DNA of 64,000 bases, from the NCBI RefSeq assembly GCF_003151075.1, contig NZ_CP029482.1, positions 3,472,001 through 3,536,000 of the forward strand, written 5' to 3'. Below are positions 51,147 through 59,219 of this stretch, piece by piece. The stretch is from Pseudomonas sp. 31-12 (lineage in GTDB: Bacteria > Pseudomonadota > Gammaproteobacteria > Pseudomonadales > Pseudomonadaceae). The number at the start of each line of letters is the position of its first letter. The stretch's first letter is position 1. The translations under genes and the position numbers were made by a program. The notes below the pieces were generated by a model. It had not been told where the DNA came from. It did no database searches and was given only the letters and a program-made list of their open reading frames with translations.

Positions 51147-51440
51147 GGTTTATTGCTTCTCGCAAAGTCGAAGCGCTGCTGGCAGTCGCAGTCTGGTTTC
51201 GGTTATGCACCAAGATGGCGAGCGGATCGGCTCGTAAAATGCTAAGTGGCCCGATGAGTGAACTGGGATTGGTCAGCGAGAACCCGGGTTCTTATGCTTA
51301 AAAGCGACGGTGAACCTTTTTTACGATGCTTCCAATCGACTCATGTCCGGTCGTGCTTCTCATCGGAAATTGACTGTGGTCGCTTGCGATGGTGGCTCAT
51401 AGCCGCTAATAGTGAGGAGGTGCTTGGAGAGGATGTGAAG

Positions 51441-51620
51441 ATGATGTCGAGATTTGTTGTTGTCCCTGCAATCCCAACGGAAACGGGATCAATGCGTAAC
51501 GGATCGCGCTTCTACTGCCAGACTGTACCTATAGGCTTTAACCTCTATGACAATGAGGAGAAGCTTCGGCTGAAGACTACCTATCAGATCCGAGAAGAAG
51601 CCGAGGGTGTTGTTGCGTAA
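51441..51620 (+). CDS. Small conserved-type protein of unknown function
   Basis: A 59-residue protein (or 58 from the second ATG): MMSRFVVVPAIPTETGSMRN, then VPIGFNLYDNEEKLRLKTTY and QIREEAEGVVA. Small proteins of this pattern occur in Pseudomonas (recollection). GGAGAGGATGTGAAG before the ATG and a strong terminator 17 bases after the stop support a real monocistronic gene. Longer in-frame extension upstream to 51258 lacks a binding site and protein-like composition. Confidence 0.7.
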   Translation: MMSRFVVVPAIPTETGSMRNGSRFYCQTVPIGFNLYDNEEKLRLKTTYQIREEAEGVVA

Positions 51621-51637
51621 AGAATAAATGTAGAAAC

Positions 51638-51663
51638 AAAGGCCGCATTTGCGGCCTTTTTTT
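51638..51663. terminator. Bidirectional rho-independent terminator
   Basis: AAAGGCCGC and GCGGCCTTT pair around loop ATTT with a seven-T run on the plus strand. It ends the small gene at 51620 and, on the other strand, the metal operon whose last stop is at 51670. Confidence 0.9.
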
Positions 51664-51669
51664 AGGGTG

Positions 51670-51798
51670 TTACTCGTGTGAATGGCCAAGCTCAGCGCTT
51701 TCGGAGGTTGCGCCTTTTTCACCGCCGCCGCATGCCGTCATCAGGCCAAGGAAGCAGATCAGGAGCATCGAACGGATCAGGGTTGTTGAGGTTTTCAT
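51670..51798 (-). CDS. Small lipoprotein of the HupE operon
   Basis: A 42-residue lipoprotein: basic start and hydrophobic core (MKTSTTLIRSMLLICFLGLM), lipobox LMTAC with the acylated Cys near residue 23, then a short tail CGGGEKGATSESAELGHSHE ending in a His pair that could touch metal. ATG 51796-51798, TAA 51670-51672; GAAGAG precedes the ATG. It is the last gene of the minus-strand metal operon before the terminator. Function unknown. Confidence 0.75.
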   Translation of the reverse strand: MKTSTTLIRSMLLICFLGLMTACGGGEKGATSESAELGHSHE

Positions 51799-51891
51799 CG
51801 GAAGACTCTTCAAAAATAGATGAAATAAAATGGCCTGTGGTCAGGCTGAACTCTGTATTCCTGGCTGTAGAACAGCCATCGCTGCTTCGGA

Positions 51892-52551
51892 TTACTGTTT
51901 GACGCTCAAGTAATTACCGGTCGTTTTCAGTGAGATGGTCACGTCGTTGTTGCTGCGATTACGCCAAAACCAACCGTGGGTGCCGTCAAAAATGGCGGTG
52001 AACTCACCTTTGTCACTTTTGACTTGCTTGCCCTTGTTGTAGCTGTGGAAGTACCCCTTTTCACCGTTGAAAGGCTCTCCATGGGTGTCGTAGTTCACAG
52101 GCCCACCAGCCGCTGTCCATTCATAGCTGACGGTTTTGTTCTTCAACATTTCCAGCTTGATTTCTGTCCCTTCACCTGGCTTGAGCGTGACGGTCATTTG
52201 ATCCGTCTTCAAAGCAGGGTCAGGTGTCGCCACCGGCTGGGCAGCAGGTTTCGCAGTAGGTTGGAATTGTGCAACCTGCGGAGCTGGAGCTGGAGCTGGA
52301 GCTGGAGTTGGAGCTGCTGGTTGCGCTGGCGCGGCATCCGCCAAAGCTTCCTGGGCAAGGATGATCTTCAGTTCGCCCATCTGGGTCAGACCCAGTGCGC
52401 GGCCCACACCCGTAGGATCAATGGCATATTCCGAAGGCATGACCACTGTCACCAGCAGGCCGACCGCAGTCAGCAGTGCAATGACAGTCGAACGCACCAG
52501 TTTGCGAGTGCTAGGCAATTCATTAACAGTTGGAAGCGGAGTATTGAACAT
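51892..52551 (-). CDS. Membrane-anchored periplasmic protein of the HupE operon
   Basis: A 219-residue protein with one N-terminal span (residues 20-40, VIALLTAVGLLVTVVMPSEY), then IDPTGVGRALGLTQMGELK, a Pro/Ala-rich linker made of PA repeats (residues 74-95), and a C-terminal periplasmic beta domain (VTLKPGEGTEIKLEMLKNKT, GWFWRNRSNNDVTISLKTTG). It is found next to HupE/UreJ-type permeases and begins 12 bases after that gene. The domain may help deliver metal at the outer face (inference). AAGGAATTCTGACC precedes the ATG. Confidence 0.82.
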   Translation of the reverse strand: MFNTPLPTVNELPSTRKLVRSTVIALLTAVGLLVTVVMPSEYAIDPTGVGRALGLTQMGELKIILAQEALADAAPAQPAAPTPAPAPAPAPQVAQFQPTAKPAAQPVATPDPALKTDQMTVTLKPGEGTEIKLEMLKNKTVSYEWTAAGGPVNYDTHGEPFNGEKGYFHSYNKGKQVKSDKGEFTAIFDGTHGWFWRNRSNNDVTISLKTTGNYLSVKQ

Positions 52552-52563
52552 GGTCAGAATTCC

Positions 52564-53301
52564 TTACGCGGAGACAAACAGGCCGGTGATCTGGTAACCC
52601 ATCAGGAGGAAACCGGCACTCATCATGGCGACGTTGGCGGTATAGGCGTGGCGCCAGAAACTGCCCGTGCGACGCCAATACCCCATCAGAATGAGAATTG
52701 CGCTGAGAGCCAGCAATTGGCCGATCTCGACGCCGACGTTGAACGCGATCAGGTTCGGAATCAGGCCATCAGGCGAGATTTCGTACTCCTGGATCTTTGT
52801 GGCCAGCCCGAATCCATGGAGCAGGCCGAAGATCAGCGTGGCCACCTTAGTGTTGGGTTGGAAACCGAACCAGCGCTGGAACGCACCCAGGTTATCGAGC
52901 GCCTTGTACACCACCGAAAAACCGATAATGGCGTCGATGATGTAGGAGCTGATGCTGACCTCTGTAAGTACGCCAAGCAGCAGCGTGACCGAATGGCCTA
53001 CAGCGAACAGCGTGACGTAGAGCCCCACGTCTTTCAGGCGATAGAGGAAGAAGATCACCCCGAACAGAAACAGGAGGTGGTCGTACCCAGTCATCATGTG
53101 CTTGGCGCCCATGTAGATGAAGGGCAGCAACATGACGCCGGAACTTTCCTGGATGAAGCCCTTGTCACCTTCCGCGACGGCGTGAGCCATCGCCTCGGGC
53201 ATCCCGAGGAAAAGTGCAGCGACAAGTAAAAACAACAGCAGTAGCGGGCGGTGCGATGGCGCAGTGAATGCGACAACGCCGCTCATCGAGTGCGAATGCA
53301 T
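52564..53301 (-). CDS. HupE/UreJ-type permease (HupE_UreJ_2)
   Basis: A 245-residue protein with a cleavable-looking N-terminus ending MAHA and six spans. Family marks are YMGAKHMMTGYDHLLFLFGV (His and Asp of the metal path), FAVGHSVTLLLGVL, and FGLLHGFGLATKI. HupE and UreJ proteins move Ni2+ or Co2+; the divergent rcnR-rcnA genes support nickel/cobalt here. The N-terminal His positions, including MHSHSMS, may lie before the mature start. A downstream anchor protein and lipoprotein are co-transcribed. Confidence 0.9.
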   Translation of the reverse strand: MHSHSMSGVVAFTAPSHRPLLLLFLLVAALFLGMPEAMAHAVAEGDKGFIQESSGVMLLPFIYMGAKHMMTGYDHLLFLFGVIFFLYRLKDVGLYVTLFAVGHSVTLLLGVLTEVSISSYIIDAIIGFSVVYKALDNLGAFQRWFGFQPNTKVATLIFGLLHGFGLATKIQEYEISPDGLIPNLIAFNVGVEIGQLLALSAILILMGYWRRTGSFWRHAYTANVAMMSAGFLLMGYQITGLFVSA

Positions 53302-53348
53302 AGATCAATCCTACGTTGCAGGGATCAAAGGCCGCAGTGCGGCGATGG

Positions 53349-53708
53349 TCAGGATGCGAACGAAGGACGGGGTGGACGCTCGATCAAGAAAATCGGCGGA
53401 CGAGGAACGGAATATTGCCGTGCATCAACTCGTATGGACAGCTTCGGCTGTGCAGCCAAACTCAAGGCGGACGTGAGCTGTGGCGTTTCGTGCTGATGGT
53501 CAGGGGTCAACGGCGAGTGGTAATGATCCGAGTAGCTCGCACTCGACGTGTCAGCCTGTTGCTCATGGGAATGATGGGCGTCTTGTGCAATCTCCCAAGC
53601 TGGCTGTTTAGATGTCACCGACAACGTATAGGTATGCCCGGCCCAGGCCACAAACATGGCGAGAGCAAGCGCGATTACCACCGTCGTTGTCAGTGTTCTG
53701 CTGAACAT
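53349..53708 (-). CDS. His-rich exported protein
   Basis: A 119-residue protein with a signal/anchor segment (TLTTTVVIALALAMFVAWAG) followed by a His-rich stretch (DAHHSHEQQ, SDHYHSPLTPDHQHE) and a basic Pro-rich end (RPPIFLIERPPRPS). Similar small His-rich proteins precede metal-efflux genes and may buffer metal in the periplasm. First gene of the minus-strand operon; its ATG at 53708 is 51 bases from the C5-TA-G6 operator. Confidence 0.75.
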   Translation of the reverse strand: MFSRTLTTTVVIALALAMFVAWAGHTYTLSVTSKQPAWEIAQDAHHSHEQQADTSSASYSDHYHSPLTPDHQHETPQLTSALSLAAQPKLSIRVDARQYSVPRPPIFLIERPPRPSFAS

Positions 53709-53759
53709 GGCGTTAGGGATTCAACTCGTTTTATAGGGCTTTTACGCGTTTGACCGCAT

Positions 53760-53772
53760 CCCCCTAGGGGGG
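53760..53772. promoter_or_regulatory. RcnR/CsoR-type operator
   Basis: CCCCCTAGGGGGG, a G-tract palindrome, in the 106-base gap between divergent His-rich/HupE and rcnR genes. RcnR and CsoR family repressors bind TACT/AGTA- or AT-flanked G-tracts of this kind. Confidence 0.75.
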
Positions 53773-53814
53773 ATAGGATGCCAGCGTAATTCATTGAGGC
53801 CTGAGGCTCAAGTC

Positions 53815-54114
53815 ATGAGTGAGCACGAACACGAACACAGCCATCCCCATACCCACCAAAGTCACGAGGCGATCATCAAGCGTCTAAAGCGGGCGGACGG
53901 TCATTTGCGCGGCATCATCACCATGATCGAAGAGGGTCGTGAATGCGTGGACATTGCTCAGCAGCTGCACGCTGTTGAAAAAGCAGTGTGCCAAGCTAAG
54001 CGCACGCTGATCCAGGATCACATTGACCACTGCCTGGAGGACACCGTTTCGGCGTTGGGCAATGGCGAGCGCGCACCACTGGAAGCCTTCAAGCAAATCA
54101 CCAAGTACCTCTAG
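53815..54114 (+). CDS. rcnR: RcnR-type metal-sensing repressor (CsoR/RcnR family)
   Basis: A 99-residue all-helical repressor. A His/Glu-rich N-terminus (SEHEHEHSHPHTHQSHEAII) is followed by the core KRLKRADGHLRGIITMIEEG, then RECVDIAQQLHAVEKAVCQA with the family Cys and His ligand positions, and DHIDHCLEDTV. It should release DNA on binding Ni2+ or Co2+. ATG 53815 is chosen over an earlier in-frame ATG since the His-rich start follows directly. It precedes rcnA by seven bases. Confidence 0.92.
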   Translation: MSEHEHEHSHPHTHQSHEAIIKRLKRADGHLRGIITMIEEGRECVDIAQQLHAVEKAVCQAKRTLIQDHIDHCLEDTVSALGNGERAPLEAFKQITKYL

Positions 54115-54121
54115 GTCTGAC

Positions 54122-55258
54122 ATGCCCAACTTCGCTGAACTGCTGCAACAAGGCGGGGCTCACGCCTGGCTGTATTTCCCGAGTGCTATTTTGCTCGGTG
54201 CCTTGCATGGCTTGGAACCGGGCCATTCAAAAACCATGATGGCGGCCTTTATCGTGGCCATCCGTGGGTCGGTCAAACAAGCTGTTTTGTTGGGACTGGC
54301 CGCGACGCTGTCGCACACCGCAGTGGTGTGGTTGGTCGCCATCGGCGGCATGTACCTGGGCAAAGGCCTGGATGCTCAAACCACTGAGCCGTACTTCCAG
54401 CTTGCGTCCTCTGCACTGATCATCGTGATTGCGCTTTGGATGCTGTGGCGTACCTGGCGCGGTGAGCAGATGTTCAAGTTCGAGCAAGCTGATGACCACC
54501 ACCACGGTTCGCATGACCATGGTCATCATGATGAAACTCATCGAATCGATACCGGCCACGGGCGCATCGAACTGTCGATTTTTGAAGTAGGTATGCCACC
54601 GCATTGGCGCCTGAAGACATTGACCGGACATGCCTGGGCTGCCTCAGATGTTCGCCTGATGACTACCCGTCCAGACGGCAGCACCCAATCGTTCTCTTTC
54701 GTCGAGCGCGGAGGCTTCCTGGAATCGGCAGTCGATATCCCGGAACCTCATGAGTTCAGTGCTCGCTTGAGTCTTGGGCATGCGGGCCACTCCCATGATT
54801 ATGATCTGGACTACCAGGAGCATGATCACGGGCATGCGCATTCCGAACTGGAAGGTCTGGAGTTGTCGATTGACGGCTATCAGGATGCGCATGAGCGTGC
54901 GCATGCCAACGATATCCGTAAGCGCTTCACCAACCGCGAGGTAACCACGGGCCAGATCGTCATGTTCGGTTTGACGGGTGGTTTGATTCCTTGCCCTGCC
55001 GCCATTACCGTTCTGCTGCTCTGCCTTCAAGTTAAAGAGGTCGCACTGGGAGGCATGCTCGTTCTGTGCTTCAGTATTGGCCTGGCGCTCACGCTGGTCA
55101 CTGTCGGTGCTGCTGCGGCCATTGGCGCTAAACAGGCTTCCAACCGCTGGCCATGGCTTGGCACCGTTGCTCGTCGTGCGCCGTATCTCTCCAGCGTACT
55201 GATCATCGGTGTTGGTCTCTACGTGGGCTTCCATGGCTGGATAGGCCTAAACGTATAA
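54122..55258 (+). CDS. rcnA: RcnA-type nickel/cobalt efflux protein
   Basis: A 378-residue inner-membrane exporter. First spans with GALHGLEPGHSKTMMAAFIV (the NicO/RcnA HxxxPGH-like motif) and GLAATLSHTAVVWLVAIGG. Two His-rich loops: DDHHHGSHDHGHHDETH near residue 122 and HAGHSHDYDLDYQEHDHGHA near 222. Then TGGLIPCPAAITVLLLCLQ and the last spans. It is longer than E. coli RcnA owing to the inserted domain between the His loops. ATG 54122 follows rcnR by seven bases. Confidence 0.92.
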   Translation: MPNFAELLQQGGAHAWLYFPSAILLGALHGLEPGHSKTMMAAFIVAIRGSVKQAVLLGLAATLSHTAVVWLVAIGGMYLGKGLDAQTTEPYFQLASSALIIVIALWMLWRTWRGEQMFKFEQADDHHHGSHDHGHHDETHRIDTGHGRIELSIFEVGMPPHWRLKTLTGHAWAASDVRLMTTRPDGSTQSFSFVERGGFLESAVDIPEPHEFSARLSLGHAGHSHDYDLDYQEHDHGHAHSELEGLELSIDGYQDAHERAHANDIRKRFTNREVTTGQIVMFGLTGGLIPCPAAITVLLLCLQVKEVALGGMLVLCFSIGLALTLVTVGAAAAIGAKQASNRWPWLGTVARRAPYLSSVLIIGVGLYVGFHGWIGLNV

Positions 55259-55297
55259 CGGGCTTCGATTGCTGAAGAAGTAGCGTTGGAGGTCGAC

Positions 55298-55639
55298 ATG
55301 AAAGAGGTTTTGCGTCATGCCATAACCGAGGCGTTCCATGAGGCTGGGCTCGCTATGAGGGCCCATGACTTTCAGGCTGCCTACCGCTGGATTGAGCGTG
55401 CGCACATCCTTACCCAGCGTATGCCGCTGGCTCACGCGAAATCTCATTGGCTTATGTTGAGCCTGGGGTTGCTGACGAAGGATTGGCGGGAGGTTGCAGG
55501 TCAGCTTTCTCGGATCATTGCCGCGTTGTTGTTTTCGAGGATCTGGGTGCCTGTCGGCAACACGGGAAGAGCGCGCGTCAGTGCTTTTGCCGCCATGCCG
55601 CTTTCTGCCGATCTAGAGGAACTGTTGCGCGAAGACTAG
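55298..55639 (+). CDS. DUF3703 family protein
   Basis: A 113-residue protein: HEAGLAMRAHDFQAAYRWIE, RAHILTQRMPLAHAKSHWLM, VPVGNTGRARVSAFAAMPLS. Helical, possibly with a short TPR-like pair at the start. DUF3703 genes are commonly found near metal-resistance genes; the function is unknown. TTGGAGGTCGAC before ATG 55298 sets the start. It overlaps the end of the convergent kinase gene by four bases. Confidence 0.85.
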   Translation: MKEVLRHAITEAFHEAGLAMRAHDFQAAYRWIERAHILTQRMPLAHAKSHWLMLSLGLLTKDWREVAGQLSRIIAALLFSRIWVPVGNTGRARVSAFAAMPLSADLEELLRED

Positions 55640-57105
55640 CGCACCCCACTGGCTCTTCTTTCCACAACCCTGAAACTCAGATGCACGGATGTTCCCTGAT
55701 CTTCGTGGTGGGTCAGACTGGCTTCTCCACCAAAATTTTCCATGATCTGCTTCACTATGATCAGCCCTATACCGAGCTTGCCTTGCTTGGTGGTGTAGAA
55801 GGTCTTGAAAGCCATCATTTCCTGTTGTCGTGACGTTCCATCCCCGGTGTCACCAATGATGAGATGCAGCCACTGATGGGTGTCATCCACGTTCGCATGG
55901 ATGGTTAGCTTCCCGCCTCCCGGCATAGCCTCTATTGCATTGGCAATGACGCTATTGAGAATTTGAGAAAGCAAAAGTGGATTGCTGATGATCCGGGGTG
56001 TCGGCTCATTGTTGAACTCGACCTGGATTCTTGATTGAGCCAGTTGCGCGCTGTAGCCGGCCAACGTGGCCTGTACCACATTCATCGGCTCCACCAGTTC
56101 CGCCTCTCCACGAATCGGTCGCAAGCACAGCAACAGTTCATGCACCCACTGCGACATCCGATCCACTTGGCTGACAATATCGTCGATGTTCTTCTTGGCG
56201 GGTTGGCCCTCCGTTTCGTTCGCCAGTTCTGCGCTGGAGCGGATACAGGCCAAGGGGTTGCGCAGACTGTGGGCGACTGCCGTGGACATCTCGACCAAGC
56301 CCACGTAAGTCTTGTTGGCGACGAGTTGCGCCTCTTGTGAGGCCAACTGAATCGATGCCCGTCGAACGATCCAATACAGCCCGAAATAAAGCAGTAGACC
56401 GCCCAGTGCGGTAGACAGCCAGATGATCCAGTGGCCCCGGTTAAGGCGTTCGATCAAATCGGCTGGTTCCTTATAAATTTCCACCACAGCCAGGGTATTC
56501 CCCAGATCATCTACAAGGGGGATGTAGCTCTCGATGAAGAACATTTTCGGTGCGAGCAAAAACTGCTGTTCGGGACGGCGTTCATCAGCATTGCTGTACT
56601 TAGTGGAAACCCTGTCTTTCGAGCTGAATGCCGCTTCAAGTGCTTCGTCGTTGAGGATTTTCTGTCCAATCAGTTGCGGATTGGTTGACCACATCACCGT
56701 CCTAAGTGGCGAGTAGATGCTAATCAGGAGTGAATCCGGGAGGTGTTAAAGGTGGTCGAGGAACTCGGAGCGGGCACGGTGCCGATTCAGCGCCATTTCT
56801 TCCGACAGCATTCCATATGGGGTGGCTGCCAAAACGTCACCCATCCGCATCCCGGACAACCCGTGGTGACGGATTTCACCCACAGCGATGGTCTGAATAA
56901 ATTGCGCCGACAGCAGCGCGTCGCGCTCCAGGCTTTCGATGACCAGGAAGCGAGTCGATACTGAACCCAGCCCAAAAGCTATCGCGCTGATCAGGATGAA
57001 GCTGATGATCGAAAACCAGCGCAGGAGATTTGGTTGTCTGGTCGAAGCAACTGAGTCATCTGCTACCCGATGTAGGCGCCTAAACAATACTGATATTGCA
57101 GGCAT
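55636..57105 (-). pseudogene. Membrane histidine kinase split by one in-frame TAA
   Basis: The frame runs from ATG 57105 through TAA (56746-56748, codon 120) and on in the same frame to 55636. Part 1: TM1 (WFSIISFILISAIAFGLGSV) and the start of a sensor domain. Part 2: the rest of the sensor (LGNTLAVVEIYKEPADLIER), TM2, HisKA with TAVAHSLRNPLACIRSSAEL, and HATPase_c with NAIEAMPGGGKL and GIGLIIVKQIMENFGG. One base change would restore about 489 residues. The second part could start at ATG 56697 or 56694 and yield 353 residues. No response regulator is adjacent. Confidence 0.8.
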
Positions 57106-57521
57106 GATAGCGTCCTATAGAGAATTTCCTAACTACACCTTCAATTTGAATTTCTCAATGAAGCCTAGGTGACATCCAGCATTCTCTATGCCAAATGTTC
57201 GCTACCAAGCAATGATGGTGCGCGCAGCCCGTATCTGAATTGCGCTGCGTTGAAACAGGAAAATTAAATCCGCGACCGTTCCGACAATCAGACACGAGCA
57301 TTGGGGAAATACAGCCAACTCCGGGGAAAAATCCCCTTTGATTGGGGCGCGCAGGGCCGGGATTTTTTATGGTTAAAGCGATGGGTTAAATATCTATTTT
57401 TGACACGTAATTCTGTCTTAATTGATGTCAGGTGTGATTGCCTACATCACACCTTGACGACCGGGCGCTGTTGAAACATGACCAATTGTAAGAGCCATTT
57501 GCAGCGACTACACTCCAGCCC
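57106..57521. other. Regulatory gap before the cus operon
   Basis: 416 bases. A terminator-like structure lies near 57320-57370 (GGGGA/TCCCC hairpin, then a GGGATTTTTT end), followed by an A+T-rich stretch (57375-57440) that may hold the promoter of the Met/Cys-rich gene and cusCBAF. No gene seen. Confidence 0.45.
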
Positions 57522-57863
57522 ATGAAACGCTATCTGCGGTTTTGCATCATCTTCATGATTAGCTTGGCGCTTCCCCTCAGCGGGATGGCGGGCGTCCAAG
57601 CACCGACAGAACCGTGCCCAATGAAGACGATGGGCATGGCGATGATGGACGACATGGGCATGGACTGCTGCAACGACATGAAAAGCCCTTCCGAGCACGG
57701 TAAACCTTGCAAGCCGGGCCAGGAATGCAAGACGGGCGGCATGCTGCAAGTCTCGATCTTAAAGCCTCCAGTAACCGTATTCAGCCCCGTAGTGCTTTCA
57801 TTCTTCAGCGATTCCTTACCTGTAAAGACCTCGTCCGGGGTTTGGCGACCGCCCCGCGTTTGA
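57522..57863 (+). CDS. Met/Cys-rich exported protein leading the cus operon
   Basis: A 113-residue protein with a signal peptide (RFCIIFMISLALPLSGMAG) and a segment packed with metal-binding residues: PCPMKTMGMAMMDDMGMDCC, then NDMKSPSEHGKPCKPGQECK. The end (VVLSFFSDSLPVKTSSGVWRPPRV) is unlike this. Similar proteins stand before Pseudomonas copper-efflux operons and probably bind Cu(I)/Ag(I) in the periplasm. It lies 99 bases before cusC. Confidence 0.75.
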   Translation: MKRYLRFCIIFMISLALPLSGMAGVQAPTEPCPMKTMGMAMMDDMGMDCCNDMKSPSEHGKPCKPGQECKTGGMLQVSILKPPVTVFSPVVLSFFSDSLPVKTSSGVWRPPRV

Positions 57864-57962
57864 TTCCTGTCCCACATTGAGCCTCATTCCGCATTAGCGG
57901 GATGGACTAGCTGCGCGCATGTCTTTTGACGCGTGCAGTGGATGATTACAGGAATCGTAAAC

Positions 57963-59219
57963 ATGAACTCCAAGTGCAATTGCACAGGCTGGTCTCTCGT
58001 GGCCGGCCTAGCAGCAAGCGTGCTGGCATTGCCGAGTTTCGCTGCCGCATTGACGCTCGATGAAGCATTGCGGCTGGCAGAAAACAATGCGCCGTCGCTG
58101 ACCGCACAAGACGCGAAAATTCAGGCTGCCAGCAATGCAGCCATCCCTGCTGGTGAATTACCTGATCCCAAGCTCCTGGTGGGCCTGCAGAACTACCCCA
58201 TCGGCGGCCCGGATCGTTGGAGTATCGACCAAGACTTCATGACTATGCAGATGGTCGGGGTCAGGCAGGAGATGCCCAATAGCGACAAGCGCAAAGCGCG
58301 TATCGAAGTCGCCGATGCAGCTATTGATCGTGCTTCTGCGGAGCGTCGAGTCGAACGTCTGAAGGTGCGCCAGTCCACGGCGTTGGCCTGGATCAGCAGC
58401 TACTCGGTTGAGCGCAAAGATGTGCTGTTCCAGGACTTCTACAAAGAAAACCGCCTGCTGAGCGATACCGTCCGGGCCCAAATTGCCGGTGGCCGCGCTC
58501 AACCCGCCGATGCGGTGACACCCAAGCAGGAAGCAGCTCAACTGGCGGAGCAGCAGGACGATCTGATTCTCCAGAGAGCACAGGCTCGAGCGGCCCTCAA
58601 ACGCTGGATTGGCTCCGCCGCCAACGACAAGCCTGTGGGCAGCTTGCCTGAATGGCCCGTCGACACCTCAAGTTACTCTCATAAACTGCAACACCATCCC
58701 GAGTTGGCAGCGTTTGCACCGATGACCCGCGAAGCGCAAGCCAAGGTTCGTGAAGCTGTGTCGGAGAAGCATTCAGACTGGAGCTGGGAACTGGATTACC
58801 AGCGCCGTGGCCGTGAGTTCGGCGATATGGTCAGCGTGCAATTTTCCTGGGATCTGCCGCTGTTTCCTGACTCTCGCCAAAACCCCAAAATCGCAGCCAA
58901 ACAGGCGGAACTCAGTCAGCTTGAGGCCGAGCGTGAAGCCCTGTCACGCGAGCATACCCAGCAACTGGAAAACGAACTGGCTGACTATGAGCGCCTGAAT
59001 CGTGCGGTACGCCGTAACCAGGAAAGCCTGTTGCCGCTGGCTAAGGAAAAGGTCGAACTCAGCATGGCCAGTTATCGCTCGGGAAAAGGCGATTTAAACG
59101 CGGTTGTTGCCGCCCGACGTGAACTCATCGAGGTTCGTCTCAAACAGATCGACGTGGAAGAGCAGCGAGCACTGACCAGTGCGCGTCTGTATTTTGCTTA
59201 TGGGGAGTCCAGCCAATGA
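57963..59219 (+). CDS. cusC: TolC-family outer-membrane efflux channel of a Cus system
   Basis: A 418-residue outer-membrane factor. Signal peptide of about 28 residues (SLVAGLAASVLALPSFAAA), then LTLDEALRLAENNAPSLTAQ and long coiled-coil helices with the repeat structure of TolC (AEQQDDLILQRAQARAALKR; AEREALSREHTQQLENELAD). ATG 57963 is chosen because the signal peptide begins there. TGA overlaps the cusB ATG (59216-59219), so the channel and adaptor are coupled. Confidence 0.9.
   Translation: MNSKCNCTGWSLVAGLAASVLALPSFAAALTLDEALRLAENNAPSLTAQDAKIQAASNAAIPAGELPDPKLLVGLQNYPIGGPDRWSIDQDFMTMQMVGVRQEMPNSDKRKARIEVADAAIDRASAERRVERLKVRQSTALAWISSYSVERKDVLFQDFYKENRLLSDTVRAQIAGGRAQPADAVTPKQEAAQLAEQQDDLILQRAQARAALKRWIGSAANDKPVGSLPEWPVDTSSYSHKLQHHPELAAFAPMTREAQAKVREAVSEKHSDWSWELDYQRRGREFGDMVSVQFSWDLPLFPDSRQNPKIAAKQAELSQLEAEREALSREHTQQLENELADYERLNRAVRRNQESLLPLAKEKVELSMASYRSGKGDLNAVVAARRELIEVRLKQIDVEEQRALTSARLYFAYGESSQ

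Noticed and set aside
52275..52320. Short tandem repeat of a GGAGCT-like unit
   Set aside because: It encodes the Pro-Ala linker of the anchor protein and is explained by that protein structure.
51976..53229. 417-codon plus-strand frame across the HupE and anchor genes
   Set aside because: It is antisense to two clear membrane-protein genes, has no domain and no ribosome-binding site; its Trp/Ser repeats mirror the PA-repeat linker on the other strand.
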